From positions 620,001-684,000 of the forward strand of contig NZ_QOVM01000001.1 of the NCBI RefSeq assembly GCF_004104375.1: DNA of 64,000 nucleotides, read 5' to 3'. Positions within the stretch are counted from its first letter, which is position 1; every line of letters starts with the position of its first letter. Positions 1 to 8,884 of the stretch are shown piece by piece. This DNA is from Leeuwenhoekiella aequorea. Its GTDB lineage: Bacteria; Bacteroidota; Bacteroidia; Flavobacteriales; Flavobacteriaceae. The position numbers were made by a program, and so were the translations under genes. The notes under the pieces are model-generated. The model was given only the letters and a program-made list of their open reading frames with translations. It was not told the DNA's origin and ran no database searches.

Positions 1-83
1 AACGCATACTCCGGCATTTTGTTCTGTGGACATTTTGCCACGTTAGAGTTGCTTACAAGAAATTCAGCAGATTTAATTCGCAT
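1..83 (-). CDS. engB: Ribosome biogenesis GTPase EngB (YihA/YsxC), 5' end only
   Basis: The reverse strand reads from ATG at 83 into the window edge, giving 27 residues that begin MRIKSAEF and contain CPQNKMPEYAF. This is the characteristic start of EngB/YsxC, a TRAFAC GTPase that assists assembly of the 50S ribosomal subunit; the G1 loop (GRSNVGKS in the family) should follow just outside the window. The start lies 9 bases downstream of the hydrolase stop, so the two genes probably share a transcript. Identification rests on a short stretch, but both the peptide and the position next to mraZ fit flavobacterial genomes. Confidence 0.8.
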   Translation of the reverse strand, partial: MRIKSAEFLVSNSNVAKCPQNKMPEYA

Positions 84-92
84 GATCTGTTT

Positions 93-857
93 TTAGTAAT
101 TGCGGTCTTTTAGCCACTGAGATAGAATCTCATTAAATTCAATTGGACGCTCCATCATCGCTGCATGACCACATTTATCTATCCAAAATAAATCAGAGTC
201 TGGCAGCAGTTTATTAAAATCTTCTGCAACCTCTGGTGGTGTAACATTATCATTACGGCCCCATATTATACAAGTAGGCGTGGTCATATGTGGTAAATCC
301 TGAGCCATATTATGACGTATAGCACTTTTTGCAATAGCTAAAGTTTTAATAAGTTTATTACGGTCATTCACAGTCTCGTAAACTTCATCTACAATTTCTT
401 TAGTAGCGACTGCAGGATCGTAAAATACATCTTCGGCTTTTTTCTTTATATATTCATAATCTCCACGCTTAGGGTAACTCTCTCCCATCGCGCTTTCATA
501 CAAACCAGAGCTGCCTGTTATTACTAATGCTTTAGTAGCTTCAGGATAAAGCTTTGTATGTATTAGTCCTATATGACCACCTAAAGAATTACCTAGTAAG
601 ATAGGGTCTTCATATCCTCTAAGCTTAATAAATTCATTTAAGTAGTTTGCAAATGTTTTAACCCCAGTCTTAATGAGGGGCATCGAGTATAAGGGCAATT
701 CTGGAATTACAATTTTGTAGCCAAGCTTTGAAAAATGTTCAGTGACTTCATCAAAATTGCTTAGCCCGCCCATTAGTCCGTGAAGAATAATTATAGGGGT
801 TCCTTCGCCAGCTTCTAGATAGGTGAATTTTCCCTGTGTTTTTAATTGGTGCTTCAT
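93..857 (-). CDS. Alpha/beta hydrolase
   Basis: A 254-residue protein with a complete alpha/beta hydrolase fold pattern. The oxyanion region HGLMGG lies near residues 26-31, the nucleophile elbow GNSLGG places Ser91, the acid is Asp203 in GRNDNVTPP, and the base is His231 in CGHAAMME. There is no signal peptide, so it should act in the cytoplasm. The substrate cannot be told from sequence; esterase or C-C hydrolase activity is possible. It is first in a two-gene minus-strand unit with engB and is transcribed away from mraZ. The ATG start at 857 fits the promoter-like site at 883-910. Confidence 0.85.
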   Translation of the reverse strand: MKHQLKTQGKFTYLEAGEGTPIIILHGLMGGLSNFDEVTEHFSKLGYKIVIPELPLYSMPLIKTGVKTFANYLNEFIKLRGYEDPILLGNSLGGHIGLIHTKLYPEATKALVITGSSGLYESAMGESYPKRGDYEYIKKKAEDVFYDPAVATKEIVDEVYETVNDRNKLIKTLAIAKSAIRHNMAQDLPHMTTPTCIIWGRNDNVTPPEVAEDFNKLLPDSDLFWIDKCGHAAMMERPIEFNEILSQWLKDRNY

Positions 858-882
858 AATTGGTCGGCAAGAGGCTTTCGCA

Positions 883-910
883 CAAATATAGACATTTACA
901 CTAAAATCAA
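883..910 (-). promoter_or_regulatory. Predicted promoter of the hydrolase-engB unit
   Basis: On the minus strand TATATTTG (positions 890-883) matches the Bacteroidota -7 element TAnnTTTG. A TTG element (910-908) lies 17 bases upstream, within the 17-23 spacing reported for Flavobacterium. Transcription would start near 876, leaving a leader of about 20 bases. This is a consensus match only. Confidence 0.5.
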
Positions 911-1014
911 AATTTAAAAATAGCGTGATTATAGAAGTCAGAGCTGGTATTCATAACAAGAGGTTTGCTTACAGACTAATAGCGCAATTTTAACTTTTGA
1001 GGAGTAGTCAACAA

Positions 1015-1060
1015 GTGGGGAGACTTATTAACAAAGTGGTAGATTGTGGGAGATTGTGGT
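1015..1060 (+). promoter_or_regulatory. MraZ box: phased GTGG direct repeats
   Basis: GTGG occurs at 1015, 1036, 1046 and 1056. The last three are exactly 10 bases apart and two of them sit in repeats of AGATTGTGG. MraZ proteins of other bacteria bind short direct repeats with about one helical turn spacing (TGGGN in E. coli, GTG-containing repeats in mycoplasmas) upstream of their own gene. The array ends 50 bases before the mraZ start and just upstream of the -7-like element at 1072, so binding should repress the dcw operon. Autoregulation is inferred from the family. Confidence 0.75.
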
Positions 1061-1071
1061 AATAAATTCTC

Positions 1072-1079
1072 TATATTTG
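1072..1079 (+). promoter_or_regulatory. Predicted -7 element of the dcw operon promoter
   Basis: TATATTTG matches TAnnTTTG. The nearest TTG elements lie 15 and 25 bases upstream, inside the MraZ repeats, neither at ideal spacing. Transcription would begin near 1086, about 24 bases before the mraZ GTG start. The site is plausible because the repressor box directly abuts it. Confidence 0.45.
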
Positions 1080-1109
1080 AAATTGTAAAATCTAAAACCT
1101 ACAGTATTA

Positions 1110-1583
1110 GTGCTCAGCCTAATAGGGACATATGAATGTAAAGTTGATGCTAAAGGCCGTCTTATGATGCCTTCTGCGTTGAAAAAACAGCTCGCAAAAG
1201 AGTTGCAGGAGGGCTTTGTGATAAAGCGTTCTGTTTTTAATTCTTGTTTAGAGTTGTGGCCTATGTCTGAGTGGGAAGTGATGATGGCAAAATTAAATGG
1301 TCTCAATCGCTTTGTTAAGAAAAATGTGGAGTTTATTAGAAGGTTTACAGCTGGTGTAAAGCTAATAGAGGCAGATGCTTCGGGTAGATTATTAATTCCC
1401 AAAGACTTGATTTCATTTGCTTCGATTTCAAAAGATATTGTTTTGACCTCTGGTGGAAACATTATTGAAATCTGGGATTTAGTAGCATATGAGGTTGCAG
1501 TAAGTGACAACGATGGTGATTTTGCTGCATTAGCAGAAGATGTTATGGGAGGTCAAAACGATATAATAGATGAGTTATCATAA
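1110..1583 (+). CDS. mraZ: Transcriptional regulator MraZ
   Basis: MraZ is a ring-forming DNA-binding protein of the AbrB-like fold that controls the dcw cluster. The 157-residue protein has both signature loops: DAKGR at 13-17 and DASGR at 89-93, one per MraZ half. The GTG start is chosen because the conserved family start (LIGTYECKVDAKGR) begins at once and no in-frame ATG could precede it. It is the first gene of the cluster, lies directly after the phased GTGG repeats, and its end overlaps rsmH by 14 bases, implying translational coupling. Confidence 0.95.
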   Translation: MLSLIGTYECKVDAKGRLMMPSALKKQLAKELQEGFVIKRSVFNSCLELWPMSEWEVMMAKLNGLNRFVKKNVEFIRRFTAGVKLIEADASGRLLIPKDLISFASISKDIVLTSGGNIIEIWDLVAYEVAVSDNDGDFAALAEDVMGGQNDIIDELS

Positions 1584-2466
1584 TCCAGTATTATTAGATG
1601 AGACTGTAAGTGGTTTGGCGATTAAGCCAGACGGCATTTATGTAGATGTAACATTTGGAGGAGGAGGCCATTCTCGGGAGATACTTAATCGACTTGGTGA
1701 GAACGGAAAGTTATTTGCCTTTGATCAAGACGCAGATGCGTTAGAGAATAAGATTGACGATCCCAGATTTACATTAATACACGAGAACTTTCGGTTTGCT
1801 AAGCGTTTTTTGCGGTTTTATGGTGCTTCACAAGTAGATGGGGTTTTAGGAGATTTTGGAGTTTCGTCACATCAGTTTGATGTTGCAGAACGTGGTTTTT
1901 CAACACGATTTGATGCGGAGCTGGATATGAGGATGAATCAAAAAAACAAATTATCTGCTTATCACGTAGTTAATGAGTATGCTGAAGAGGATATAAGCAG
2001 AGTGCTGTTACAATATGGTGAGTTGAGAAGTGCACCTAAAATTGCACGCACCTTAATCTCAGTGCGTAAAGAGGGAGCTATAAAAACTACGGAAGCTTTA
2101 AAGCTTGCATTAAAACCTTTTCTTCCGCAGAACAGGGAGAATAAAGTTTTGGCGCAGGTGTATCAGGCGATACGTATTGAAGTAAATCAAGAAATCGAAG
2201 TTCTAAAAGATTTTCTCAAGCAAACTGAAGAAATTATTAAGCCGGGTGGCAGGCTAAGTTTAATCTCCTATCATTCATTAGAAGATAGGTTGGTAAAGCG
2301 ATACATGCGTAATGGCTTATTTGAAGGCGAACCTGAGAAAGATATGTTTGGCAATTTTACAGTGCCTTTTAAAAAAGTAGGTGGTCTTATCGTTCCCGGT
2401 AAGGCAGAAATTAAAGAAAATAATAGAGCGCGTAGTGCAAAATTACGTATTGCTGAAAAAGTATAA
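1570..2466 (+). CDS. rsmH: 16S rRNA (cytosine-1402-N4)-methyltransferase
   Basis: RsmH (MraW) adds a methyl group from S-adenosylmethionine to N4 of C1402 in the 16S rRNA decoding centre. At 298 residues it has the normal length. The start HNPVLLDETV and the SAM-binding glycine loop TFGGGGHS (28-35) are visible, followed by GDFGVSSHQ and the C-terminal ISYHSLEDR and NNRARSAKLR motifs. It overlaps mraZ by 14 bases and lies 6 bases before ftsL, in the standard dcw order. Confidence 0.97.
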   Translation: MSYHNPVLLDETVSGLAIKPDGIYVDVTFGGGGHSREILNRLGENGKLFAFDQDADALENKIDDPRFTLIHENFRFAKRFLRFYGASQVDGVLGDFGVSSHQFDVAERGFSTRFDAELDMRMNQKNKLSAYHVVNEYAEEDISRVLLQYGELRSAPKIARTLISVRKEGAIKTTEALKLALKPFLPQNRENKVLAQVYQAIRIEVNQEIEVLKDFLKQTEEIIKPGGRLSLISYHSLEDRLVKRYMRNGLFEGEPEKDMFGNFTVPFKKVGGLIVPGKAEIKENNRARSAKLRIAEKV

Positions 2467-2472
2467 ATCGTT

Positions 2473-2790
2473 TTGAAGCAAGGTATTTATAACATATTAA
2501 AAGGAAAGTTTCTTTTTAGCGATGACGCTATGAGAAACTGGCGAATGATTATTTTTTTATCATTCCTGGCGATTATTATGATAGGTAGTTCGCATCGAGC
2601 AGATAAAAAAGTACACGAGATTTCAAGTTTAAGTGCAGAGGTTAAAGAGCTGCATAGTGAGTTTGTAGATGCCCGGTTGGAGGCGCGAAGATCTAAAATG
2701 GAAAGCGTGGTGACGCGAAAAGTAGCAGAGAGCGGTCTGGCACCGTCATTAACACCGCCTAAAAAAATTAACGTAACTAAAGAACCTTAA
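2473..2790 (+). CDS. ftsL: FtsL-like cell division protein
   Basis: A 105-residue single-pass protein: a short cytoplasmic segment, one membrane helix at about residues 24-41, then a heptad-rich, charged periplasmic region (about 45-80) likely to form a coiled coil. FtsL-type proteins bridge FtsQ and FtsW/FtsI in the divisome. Sequence identity within FtsL is low, so the call depends on topology and its position between rsmH and ftsI. Translation is taken from the TTG at 2473, 6 bases after rsmH; the ATG at residue 20 would leave almost no cytoplasmic segment. Confidence 0.8.
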   Translation: MKQGIYNILKGKFLFSDDAMRNWRMIIFLSFLAIIMIGSSHRADKKVHEISSLSAEVKELHSEFVDARLEARRSKMESVVTRKVAESGLAPSLTPPKKINVTKEP

Positions 2791-2796
2791 GTTCTA

Positions 2797-4788
2797 ATGG
2801 CAACAAGCGAAAAGAACATACTTAATAGAATGTACTTGGTGGCGGGAGCAATGTTTCTCTTTGCCTTTTTTGTTGCGTTTAAACTTATCAATATTCAAGT
2901 TTCTGAAGGAGATAAGTACAAGGCTCTTGCAGAGGCTAGAACCGAGCGTATGTTTACGATACCTGCAAACCGAGGTAATCTATATGCTGGAGATGGTAGT
3001 TTATTAGCTACATCGGTACCTAAATATGATATCCGGTTTGATGCACTGGCTCCAACACAATCAGATTTTGAGCAGCATATTCAAGGATTAGCAAAAGGAC
3101 TGTCTGCAGAGTTAGGCAAGCCTGTAGAGCATTATATAAATACACTACGTAAGGCGCGCGTAAACAAGAATCGGTATTTATTATTAGCTAGAAACCTAGG
3201 GTACTCAAAATATCTTGCAGTAAAAAAATTACCGCTTTTTAATAAAGGACCTTATAAAGGAGGGATAATTACAGAGCAGCGTACGGTGAGAGAGCATCCG
3301 CTAGATAAAATTGCCGAGCGTACTATAGGATATGATCGTTTAACTGAATACGGAAGATATAGTGAAGCGGGTCTTGAAGGAGCTTTTGGTACGTATTTAA
3401 GAGGTAAGGAGGGAAAACGACTTAAGCAACGCATTGCAAAAGGGCAATGGAAGCCTATAGGTGATGACAATATCGTAGAGCCTCAGGATGGCTATGATGT
3501 TATTTCTACAATAGATGTAAATATTCAAGATATCGCACATCACGCATTGTTAGAATCTTTAGAAAAATTTGAAGCAGATCACGGTTGTGTTGTAGTTATG
3601 GAAACTAAAACCGGAGAGGTAAAGGCGATTTCTAATCTGGGTCGTATGGAAGATGGTGGTTATTACGAGGATCGTAATTATGCCATTTATGAATCTGCAG
3701 AACCCGGCTCAACATTTAAGCTAATGTCTATGGTAGCTGCCCTAGAAGATAAGGTTATAGATAGTAGTGATGTGGTAGATACAGAAAATGGAAGAGTGAA
3801 ATTCTATAACCGTACGGTTTACGATTCTCATTGGGGAGGTTACGGAAAGATAAGTGCAGCACGCGCATTTGAACTTTCTTCAAATACCGCATTTGCCAAA
3901 ATGATTAATGAAAATTATAAAGATGATCCTAAGCGCTTTTTAAAGCGCCTTTATAATATGGGCCTTAATGACAAGCTGGGATTAGAAATTAAAGGTGAAG
4001 GTTCCCCGCGATTCCCATATCCGGGAGATTCTAACTGGTATGGTACTACCCTACCGTGGATGGCCTTTGGATACGGAGTTTCTTTAACTCCTTTACAAAC
4101 GCTAACATTCTACAATGCAATTGCAAATAATGGAGAAATGGTTAAGCCACGCTTCATTAAAGAAATTAAAAAATGGGATGTTTCTGTAGAAAAGTTTGAA
4201 AAACAGGTGATCAATCCGGCGATTTGTTCTCAAACAACTATAGATAAAGTAAAAGTGATGATGCTTAATGTAGTTGAGCGAGGCACGGCGGCTAATATAT
4301 ACTCAAAAGATTTTTCTATGGCCGGTAAAACCGGAACATGTCAAACAGAGTATTGGTTAGAAGAAGGTAAATACATCGCTTCTTTCGCAGGTTATTTTCC
4401 GGCAGAAGATCCTAAGTACTCTTGTATTGTGGTTGTTCATAAGCCAAAAAAGAGTTTAGGATACTACGGAAATATCGTAGCTGCACCAGTATTTAAAAAA
4501 ATAGCACAAAAAATATACAGTGATACACCTATAACCGATGAGGTTCGCTTAGCTAATTCAAACCCAAAGCCGGTTATTTCAGATTATGAAGGGTATTATA
4601 CAAAATCGCAAAACAAAGCACAGACTATTCCTAATGTAAAAGGGATGAGTGGAATGGATGCAATTTCAATATTAGAAAACCTTGGGCTTCAAGTGGAGTA
4701 TAAGGGTATTGGAAAAGTTAGAGAACAATCTTTAAAAGCGGGTCAAAAATTAAGTAAGAATCAAAAAATAATTTTACAGCTATCGTGA
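2797..4788 (+). CDS. ftsI: Penicillin-binding protein FtsI with PASTA domain
   Basis: Class B PBP, the transpeptidase that crosslinks septal peptidoglycan. Residues 14-33 form the membrane anchor; a dimerisation domain covers about 50-220; the transpeptidase domain carries STFK (Ser305 to Lys308), SSN (361-363) and KTGT (511-514). A single PASTA domain occupies about 605-663 (TIPNVKGM onward), making the protein longer than E. coli FtsI (588). PASTA domains bind uncrosslinked peptidoglycan or regulate septal enzymes. The TGA stop overlaps the murE GTG start by 4 bases. All catalytic residues are present. Confidence 0.95.
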   Translation: MATSEKNILNRMYLVAGAMFLFAFFVAFKLINIQVSEGDKYKALAEARTERMFTIPANRGNLYAGDGSLLATSVPKYDIRFDALAPTQSDFEQHIQGLAKGLSAELGKPVEHYINTLRKARVNKNRYLLLARNLGYSKYLAVKKLPLFNKGPYKGGIITEQRTVREHPLDKIAERTIGYDRLTEYGRYSEAGLEGAFGTYLRGKEGKRLKQRIAKGQWKPIGDDNIVEPQDGYDVISTIDVNIQDIAHHALLESLEKFEADHGCVVVMETKTGEVKAISNLGRMEDGGYYEDRNYAIYESAEPGSTFKLMSMVAALEDKVIDSSDVVDTENGRVKFYNRTVYDSHWGGYGKISAARAFELSSNTAFAKMINENYKDDPKRFLKRLYNMGLNDKLGLEIKGEGSPRFPYPGDSNWYGTTLPWMAFGYGVSLTPLQTLTFYNAIANNGEMVKPRFIKEIKKWDVSVEKFEKQVINPAICSQTTIDKVKVMMLNVVERGTAANIYSKDFSMAGKTGTCQTEYWLEEGKYIASFAGYFPAEDPKYSCIVVVHKPKKSLGYYGNIVAAPVFKKIAQKIYSDTPITDEVRLANSNPKPVISDYEGYYTKSQNKAQTIPNVKGMSGMDAISILENLGLQVEYKGIGKVREQSLKAGQKLSKNQKIILQLS

Positions 4789-6248
4789 TTTTATTAAAAG
4801 ACATATTATATAAAGTAACGCTAGAGTCTGTTACCGGAAACCCTAATGTTCCCGTTAATAATATTCAATTTGATTCGCGTCTAGTAGGGCTTAATGATGT
4901 ATTTGTTGCTGTTAAAGGTACTCAAAGCGACGGGCATGCGTATATAAAAAATGCTGAAGATCAAGGAGCAATTGCTATCATATGCGAAGAAATGCCGTCA
5001 AATTTTGTTAATGGTATCACGTATGTTCAGACTTCAGATTCTGCTAGAGCTCTAGCTATAATAGCTTCTAATTATTACAATACGCCGTCAGAAAATTTGA
5101 AGTTAGTAGGAATTACCGGAACAAATGGTAAGACTACTATTGCGACGTTATTATATCAATTATTCACTAAAGCAGGTTTTAAAACTGGTCTATTATCAAC
5201 GGTGAAAGTCGTGGTTGCTGACAAAGAGTATCCTGCGACGCATACAACACCAGATTCGCTTACGATAAATAAGTATCTGTCTGAAATGAATGAGGCGGGT
5301 GTAGAATACTGTTTTATGGAAGTGAGCTCCCATGGTATTCATCAAATGCGTACAGAAGGGTTGCATTTTGCAGGTGGGATTTTTACAAACCTTACACATG
5401 ATCATTTAGACTATCATAGCAGTTTTTCAGAATACAGGGATGTTAAGAAATCATTTTTTGACAATTTACCTAAAACAGCTTTTGCGCTTGTAAATGCAGA
5501 TGATCGCAATGGGCAAATTATGCTGCAAAATACGAAGGCAAAAAAAGTTACCTATGCTCTAAAATCGTTTGCAGATTATAGAGCTCAGATTTTAGAAAAT
5601 CAGTTTTCTGGATTGTTACTTAAAGTGAATGAACAGGAAGTGTGGGTAAAGCTTATTGGTTCATTTAATGCCTATAATGTTTTAGCGATTTATGCAGCTT
5701 CAGAATTATTAGGATTATCCCAGATTGAGGCACTTCAGTACTTATCAGAATTAACAAGTGTAAGCGGAAGATTTCAGTATCTGATTTCAGCAAAAAAAAT
5801 AACTGCTATCGTTGATTATGCACATACACCAGATGCATTAAAAAATGTTTTAGAGACAATTAATGATATACGCACAAAGAATGAAAATCTTATTACAGTG
5901 GTAGGTTGTGGTGGCGATCGTGATCGTACAAAACGTCCTGTAATGGGTAAAATAGCTGCTGCTTTAAGCAGTAAGGTGATTTTTACAAGCGATAACCCAC
6001 GTAGTGAAAATCCTGAAACGATAATTGAAGAAATTGAAAAGGGTGTTGAGCCTTTAGACTATAAAAAAACGCTTGCGATCACGTCTAGAAAACAAGCAAT
6101 TAAGACTGCTTGCCAACTAGCTGAAGAAAATGATATTATCCTAATTGCTGGGAAAGGTCACGAGACCTATCAGGAAATAATGGGCAAGCGTACCGATTTT
6201 GACGACTACAAAATCGTGCAGGAATTATTAATCGAATTAAATAAATAA
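4785..6248 (+). CDS. murE: UDP-MurNAc-tripeptide synthetase MurE (meso-DAP adding)
   Basis: MurE joins the third residue to UDP-MurNAc-L-Ala-D-Glu in the cytoplasm. The 487-residue protein has the Mur ligase ATP loop GTNGKTT (112-118), the DYAHTPDAL segment near 344-352, and DNPR at 403-406. DNPR is the family signature for meso-diaminopimelate rather than lysine, so the cell wall should be DAP type. The GTG start overlaps the ftsI stop (GTGA). The next gene in many bacteria, murF, is missing here. Confidence 0.96.
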   Translation: MILLKDILYKVTLESVTGNPNVPVNNIQFDSRLVGLNDVFVAVKGTQSDGHAYIKNAEDQGAIAIICEEMPSNFVNGITYVQTSDSARALAIIASNYYNTPSENLKLVGITGTNGKTTIATLLYQLFTKAGFKTGLLSTVKVVVADKEYPATHTTPDSLTINKYLSEMNEAGVEYCFMEVSSHGIHQMRTEGLHFAGGIFTNLTHDHLDYHSSFSEYRDVKKSFFDNLPKTAFALVNADDRNGQIMLQNTKAKKVTYALKSFADYRAQILENQFSGLLLKVNEQEVWVKLIGSFNAYNVLAIYAASELLGLSQIEALQYLSELTSVSGRFQYLISAKKITAIVDYAHTPDALKNVLETINDIRTKNENLITVVGCGGDRDRTKRPVMGKIAAALSSKVIFTSDNPRSENPETIIEEIEKGVEPLDYKKTLAITSRKQAIKTACQLAEENDIILIAGKGHETYQEIMGKRTDFDDYKIVQELLIELNK

Positions 6249-6284
6249 ATCAAAAACGCAAAACGCGTAATTGAACTTTAAAAT

Positions 6285-7517
6285 ATGTTGTACTACCTGT
6301 TTGAATACTTAGAGCGCGCATACAACTTCCCTGGAGCAAGTCTTTTTGGGTTTATAACATTTAGAGCGGCAATTGCGATTTTAATGTCGTTAGCTATCTC
6401 AACAATTTGGGGAAAACGCATTATTCTTTATTTGCAAAAAAAGCAATTGGGGGAGTCTATACGTGACTTAGGTTTAGAAGGGCAGGTTGAAAAAGCAGGG
6501 ACACCTACAATGGGTGGGCTTATAATAATTCTAGCGACTTTGATACCGGTTCTTTTACTGGCAAAACTAGAAAATGTATATGTCATTTTGCTAATAGTTA
6601 CAACCCTGTGGATGGGTGCAATAGGATTTATAGATGATTTTTTAAAAATTAGAAAAAAGAATAAAGAAGGCTTAAGCGGAAAGTTTAAAATATTTGGTCA
6701 AATAGGTTTAGGGGTTATCGTAGGCGCTACCATATTTTTTCATCCCGGAGTTACTGTCAAGGAAGAGATTGCCAATAGTCCTGCACAACAAGAAGAGCTT
6801 GTAGATAGTAGTTCTAGAGAGTTTTCTTCAGAAGAAAAAGCACTAACAACCACTATACCTTTTGTTAAAAATAATGAGATCGATTATAGTGTTTTAGTGA
6901 GTTGGTTAGGCCCCGATTATGTAAAATACTCGTGGTTATTGTTTATCCCTATAGTAATTTTTATAGTGACTGCAGTTTCAAATGGAGCTAACCTAACAGA
7001 TGGAATTGACGGATTAGCTGCTGGTACATCTGCAATAATTGTGCTCACACTTGGGATTTTTGCCTGGGTTTCTGGTAATATCATTTTCAGCGATTATCTG
7101 GATGTGATGTATATACCCAGATCTGGAGAGATGGTAATTTTTATCACGGCGTTTGTAGGATCGCTGGTTGGTTTTTTATGGTACAACACGTATCCGGCTC
7201 AGGTGTTTATGGGAGATACGGGAAGTTTAACCATAGGTGGAATTATCGCTGTGATTGCTATAGCCATTCGTAAAGAGCTATTAATACCTATTCTATGTGG
7301 TGTCTTCTTTATGGAAACACTATCGGTGATGTTGCAGGTGAGTTGGTTTAAGTACACAAAGAAAAAATCTGGTGAGGGCAGACGTATATTTTTAATGTCG
7401 CCACTTCATCATCATTATCAGAAAAAGGGTATTCACGAGAGTAAGATCGTGACTCGTTTTTGGATTATAGGAATTCTACTAGCGATTATAACAATTGTAA
7501 CGCTAAAGGTTAGATAG
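6285..7517 (+). CDS. mraY: Phospho-MurNAc-pentapeptide transferase MraY
   Basis: MraY transfers phospho-MurNAc-pentapeptide to undecaprenyl phosphate, forming lipid I. The protein is 410 residues against about 360 in E. coli. Catalytic Asp117-Asp118 (GFIDDF), [10 protein letters not shown] (236-245), MGDTGSL and the HHHY loop (MSPLHHHY) are present among about ten membrane helices. The extra length is a hydrophilic, acidic insert at about 153-205, after the fourth helix, common in Bacteroidota MraY as far as I recall. murD follows without any gap. Confidence 0.96.
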   Translation: MLYYLFEYLERAYNFPGASLFGFITFRAAIAILMSLAISTIWGKRIILYLQKKQLGESIRDLGLEGQVEKAGTPTMGGLIIILATLIPVLLLAKLENVYVILLIVTTLWMGAIGFIDDFLKIRKKNKEGLSGKFKIFGQIGLGVIVGATIFFHPGVTVKEEIANSPAQQEELVDSSSREFSSEEKALTTTIPFVKNNEIDYSVLVSWLGPDYVKYSWLLFIPIVIFIVTAVSNGANLTDGIDGLAAGTSAIIVLTLGIFAWVSGNIIFSDYLDVMYIPRSGEMVIFITAFVGSLVGFLWYNTYPAQVFMGDTGSLTIGGIIAVIAIAIRKELLIPILCGVFFMETLSVMLQVSWFKYTKKKSGEGRRIFLMSPLHHHYQKKGIHESKIVTRFWIIGILLAIITIVTLKVR

Positions 7518-8852
7518 ATGAAGCGGTTAGTAATTTTAGGCGGCGGTGAGAGTGGTGTAGGAACTGCGATATTAGGTAAAAAACAAGGGTATGCTGTATT
7601 TGTATCAGACTTTGGGAAGATAAAGAAAAGCTACCAGGACGTTCTTAATGATTATGAAATTAAATGGGAAGATGGCGGACATACAGAATCGCTAATTCTT
7701 AATGCAGACTTAGTGATGAAAAGTCCGGGAATACCAGACAAAGCACCGCTAATTAAGCACTTGAAAGCAAGTAATATTCCAGTTATTTCTGAAATGGAAT
7801 TTGCTGCTCTTTATACACAGGCAACCTTGATTGGCATTACCGGAAGTAATGGTAAGACCACAACCACCATGTTGATGGCTCATATTCTGAAAGAAGCCGG
7901 ATTAAAAAGTGTGGCGGCGGGAAATATAGGAGACAGCTTTGCAAAATGGGTAGCATTAGATGATCAGGATTATTATGCGCTAGAGATAAGCAGTTTTCAA
8001 TTAGATGGTATTGAAAAATTTGCTCCCCATATTGCGATTTTGACAAATATTACACCAGATCATCTGGACCGATATGAGTATGAATTTGAAAATTATATAC
8101 GGTCAAAATTTAGAATAGCGGAGAATCAGACAGAAGCAGATTATTTAATATATGATGCAGATGATGAAGTGATAGTTGAGTGGTTAGAAAAACATCCAGT
8201 ACGGTCTAAGCTGATGCCGTTTTCTATCACTAAAGAATTAAAACAAGGTGCTTATTATGCACAAGAAGAAATAAACATAATAACTGACGATACGAGAATG
8301 ACTATGTCAACAAAAAATTTAGAAATTAAAGGTGCACATAATACAAAGAATGCAATGGCGGCAGCGACAGCTTCTCGATTATTAAGTATTCGCAAGGCGA
8401 CTATTAGAGAATCGTTAGAAGGGTTTCAGGGAGTTGAACACCGCTTAGAATATGTATTAAAAATTAATAATGTTTCATATATAAACGATTCAAAAGCTAC
8501 TAACGTTAATGCAACATTCTATGCATTAGATAGTATGAGCGCCCCTACAGTATGGATTGTGGGAGGTGTAGATAAAGGAAACGATTATAAGGATCTTTTT
8601 CCACTTGTGAATGAGAAGGTGAAAGCAATAGTATGCTTAGGTGTAGATAATGCAAAATTATTACACACGTTCAGCAATATGGTTGAGACTATTATTGAAA
8701 CAGAATCTATGACAGAAGCTGTGAAGATAGCATACAAGCTTACAGATAAGGGAGATAACGTGTTATTGTCACCTGCCTGTGCCAGTTTTGATTTATTTGA
8801 TAATTATGAAGATCGCGGAAGACAATTTAAAAATGCGGTTAGAAACTTATAG
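7518..8852 (+). CDS. murD: UDP-MurNAc-L-alanine--D-glutamate ligase MurD
   Basis: MurD adds D-glutamate to UDP-MurNAc-L-Ala. The 444-residue protein has the N-terminal UDP-binding Rossmann domain (ILGGGESGVG), the ATP loop GITGSNGKTTT and the central NDSKATN motif followed by the C-terminal WIVGGVDKGNDY segment that is diagnostic of MurD. Its ATG touches the mraY stop. Nothing looks unusual. Confidence 0.96.
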   Translation: MKRLVILGGGESGVGTAILGKKQGYAVFVSDFGKIKKSYQDVLNDYEIKWEDGGHTESLILNADLVMKSPGIPDKAPLIKHLKASNIPVISEMEFAALYTQATLIGITGSNGKTTTTMLMAHILKEAGLKSVAAGNIGDSFAKWVALDDQDYYALEISSFQLDGIEKFAPHIAILTNITPDHLDRYEYEFENYIRSKFRIAENQTEADYLIYDADDEVIVEWLEKHPVRSKLMPFSITKELKQGAYYAQEEINIITDDTRMTMSTKNLEIKGAHNTKNAMAAATASRLLSIRKATIRESLEGFQGVEHRLEYVLKINNVSYINDSKATNVNATFYALDSMSAPTVWIVGGVDKGNDYKDLFPLVNEKVKAIVCLGVDNAKLLHTFSNMVETIIETESMTEAVKIAYKLTDKGDNVLLSPACASFDLFDNYEDRGRQFKNAVRNL

Positions 8853-8884
8853 TAATTTATAATTCATTGTAAATAGGGAATACA

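Noticed and set aside
1028-1510. 160-codon minus-strand frame across mraZ
   Set aside because: It is the antisense of the clearly assigned mraZ gene and has no recognisable protein pattern.
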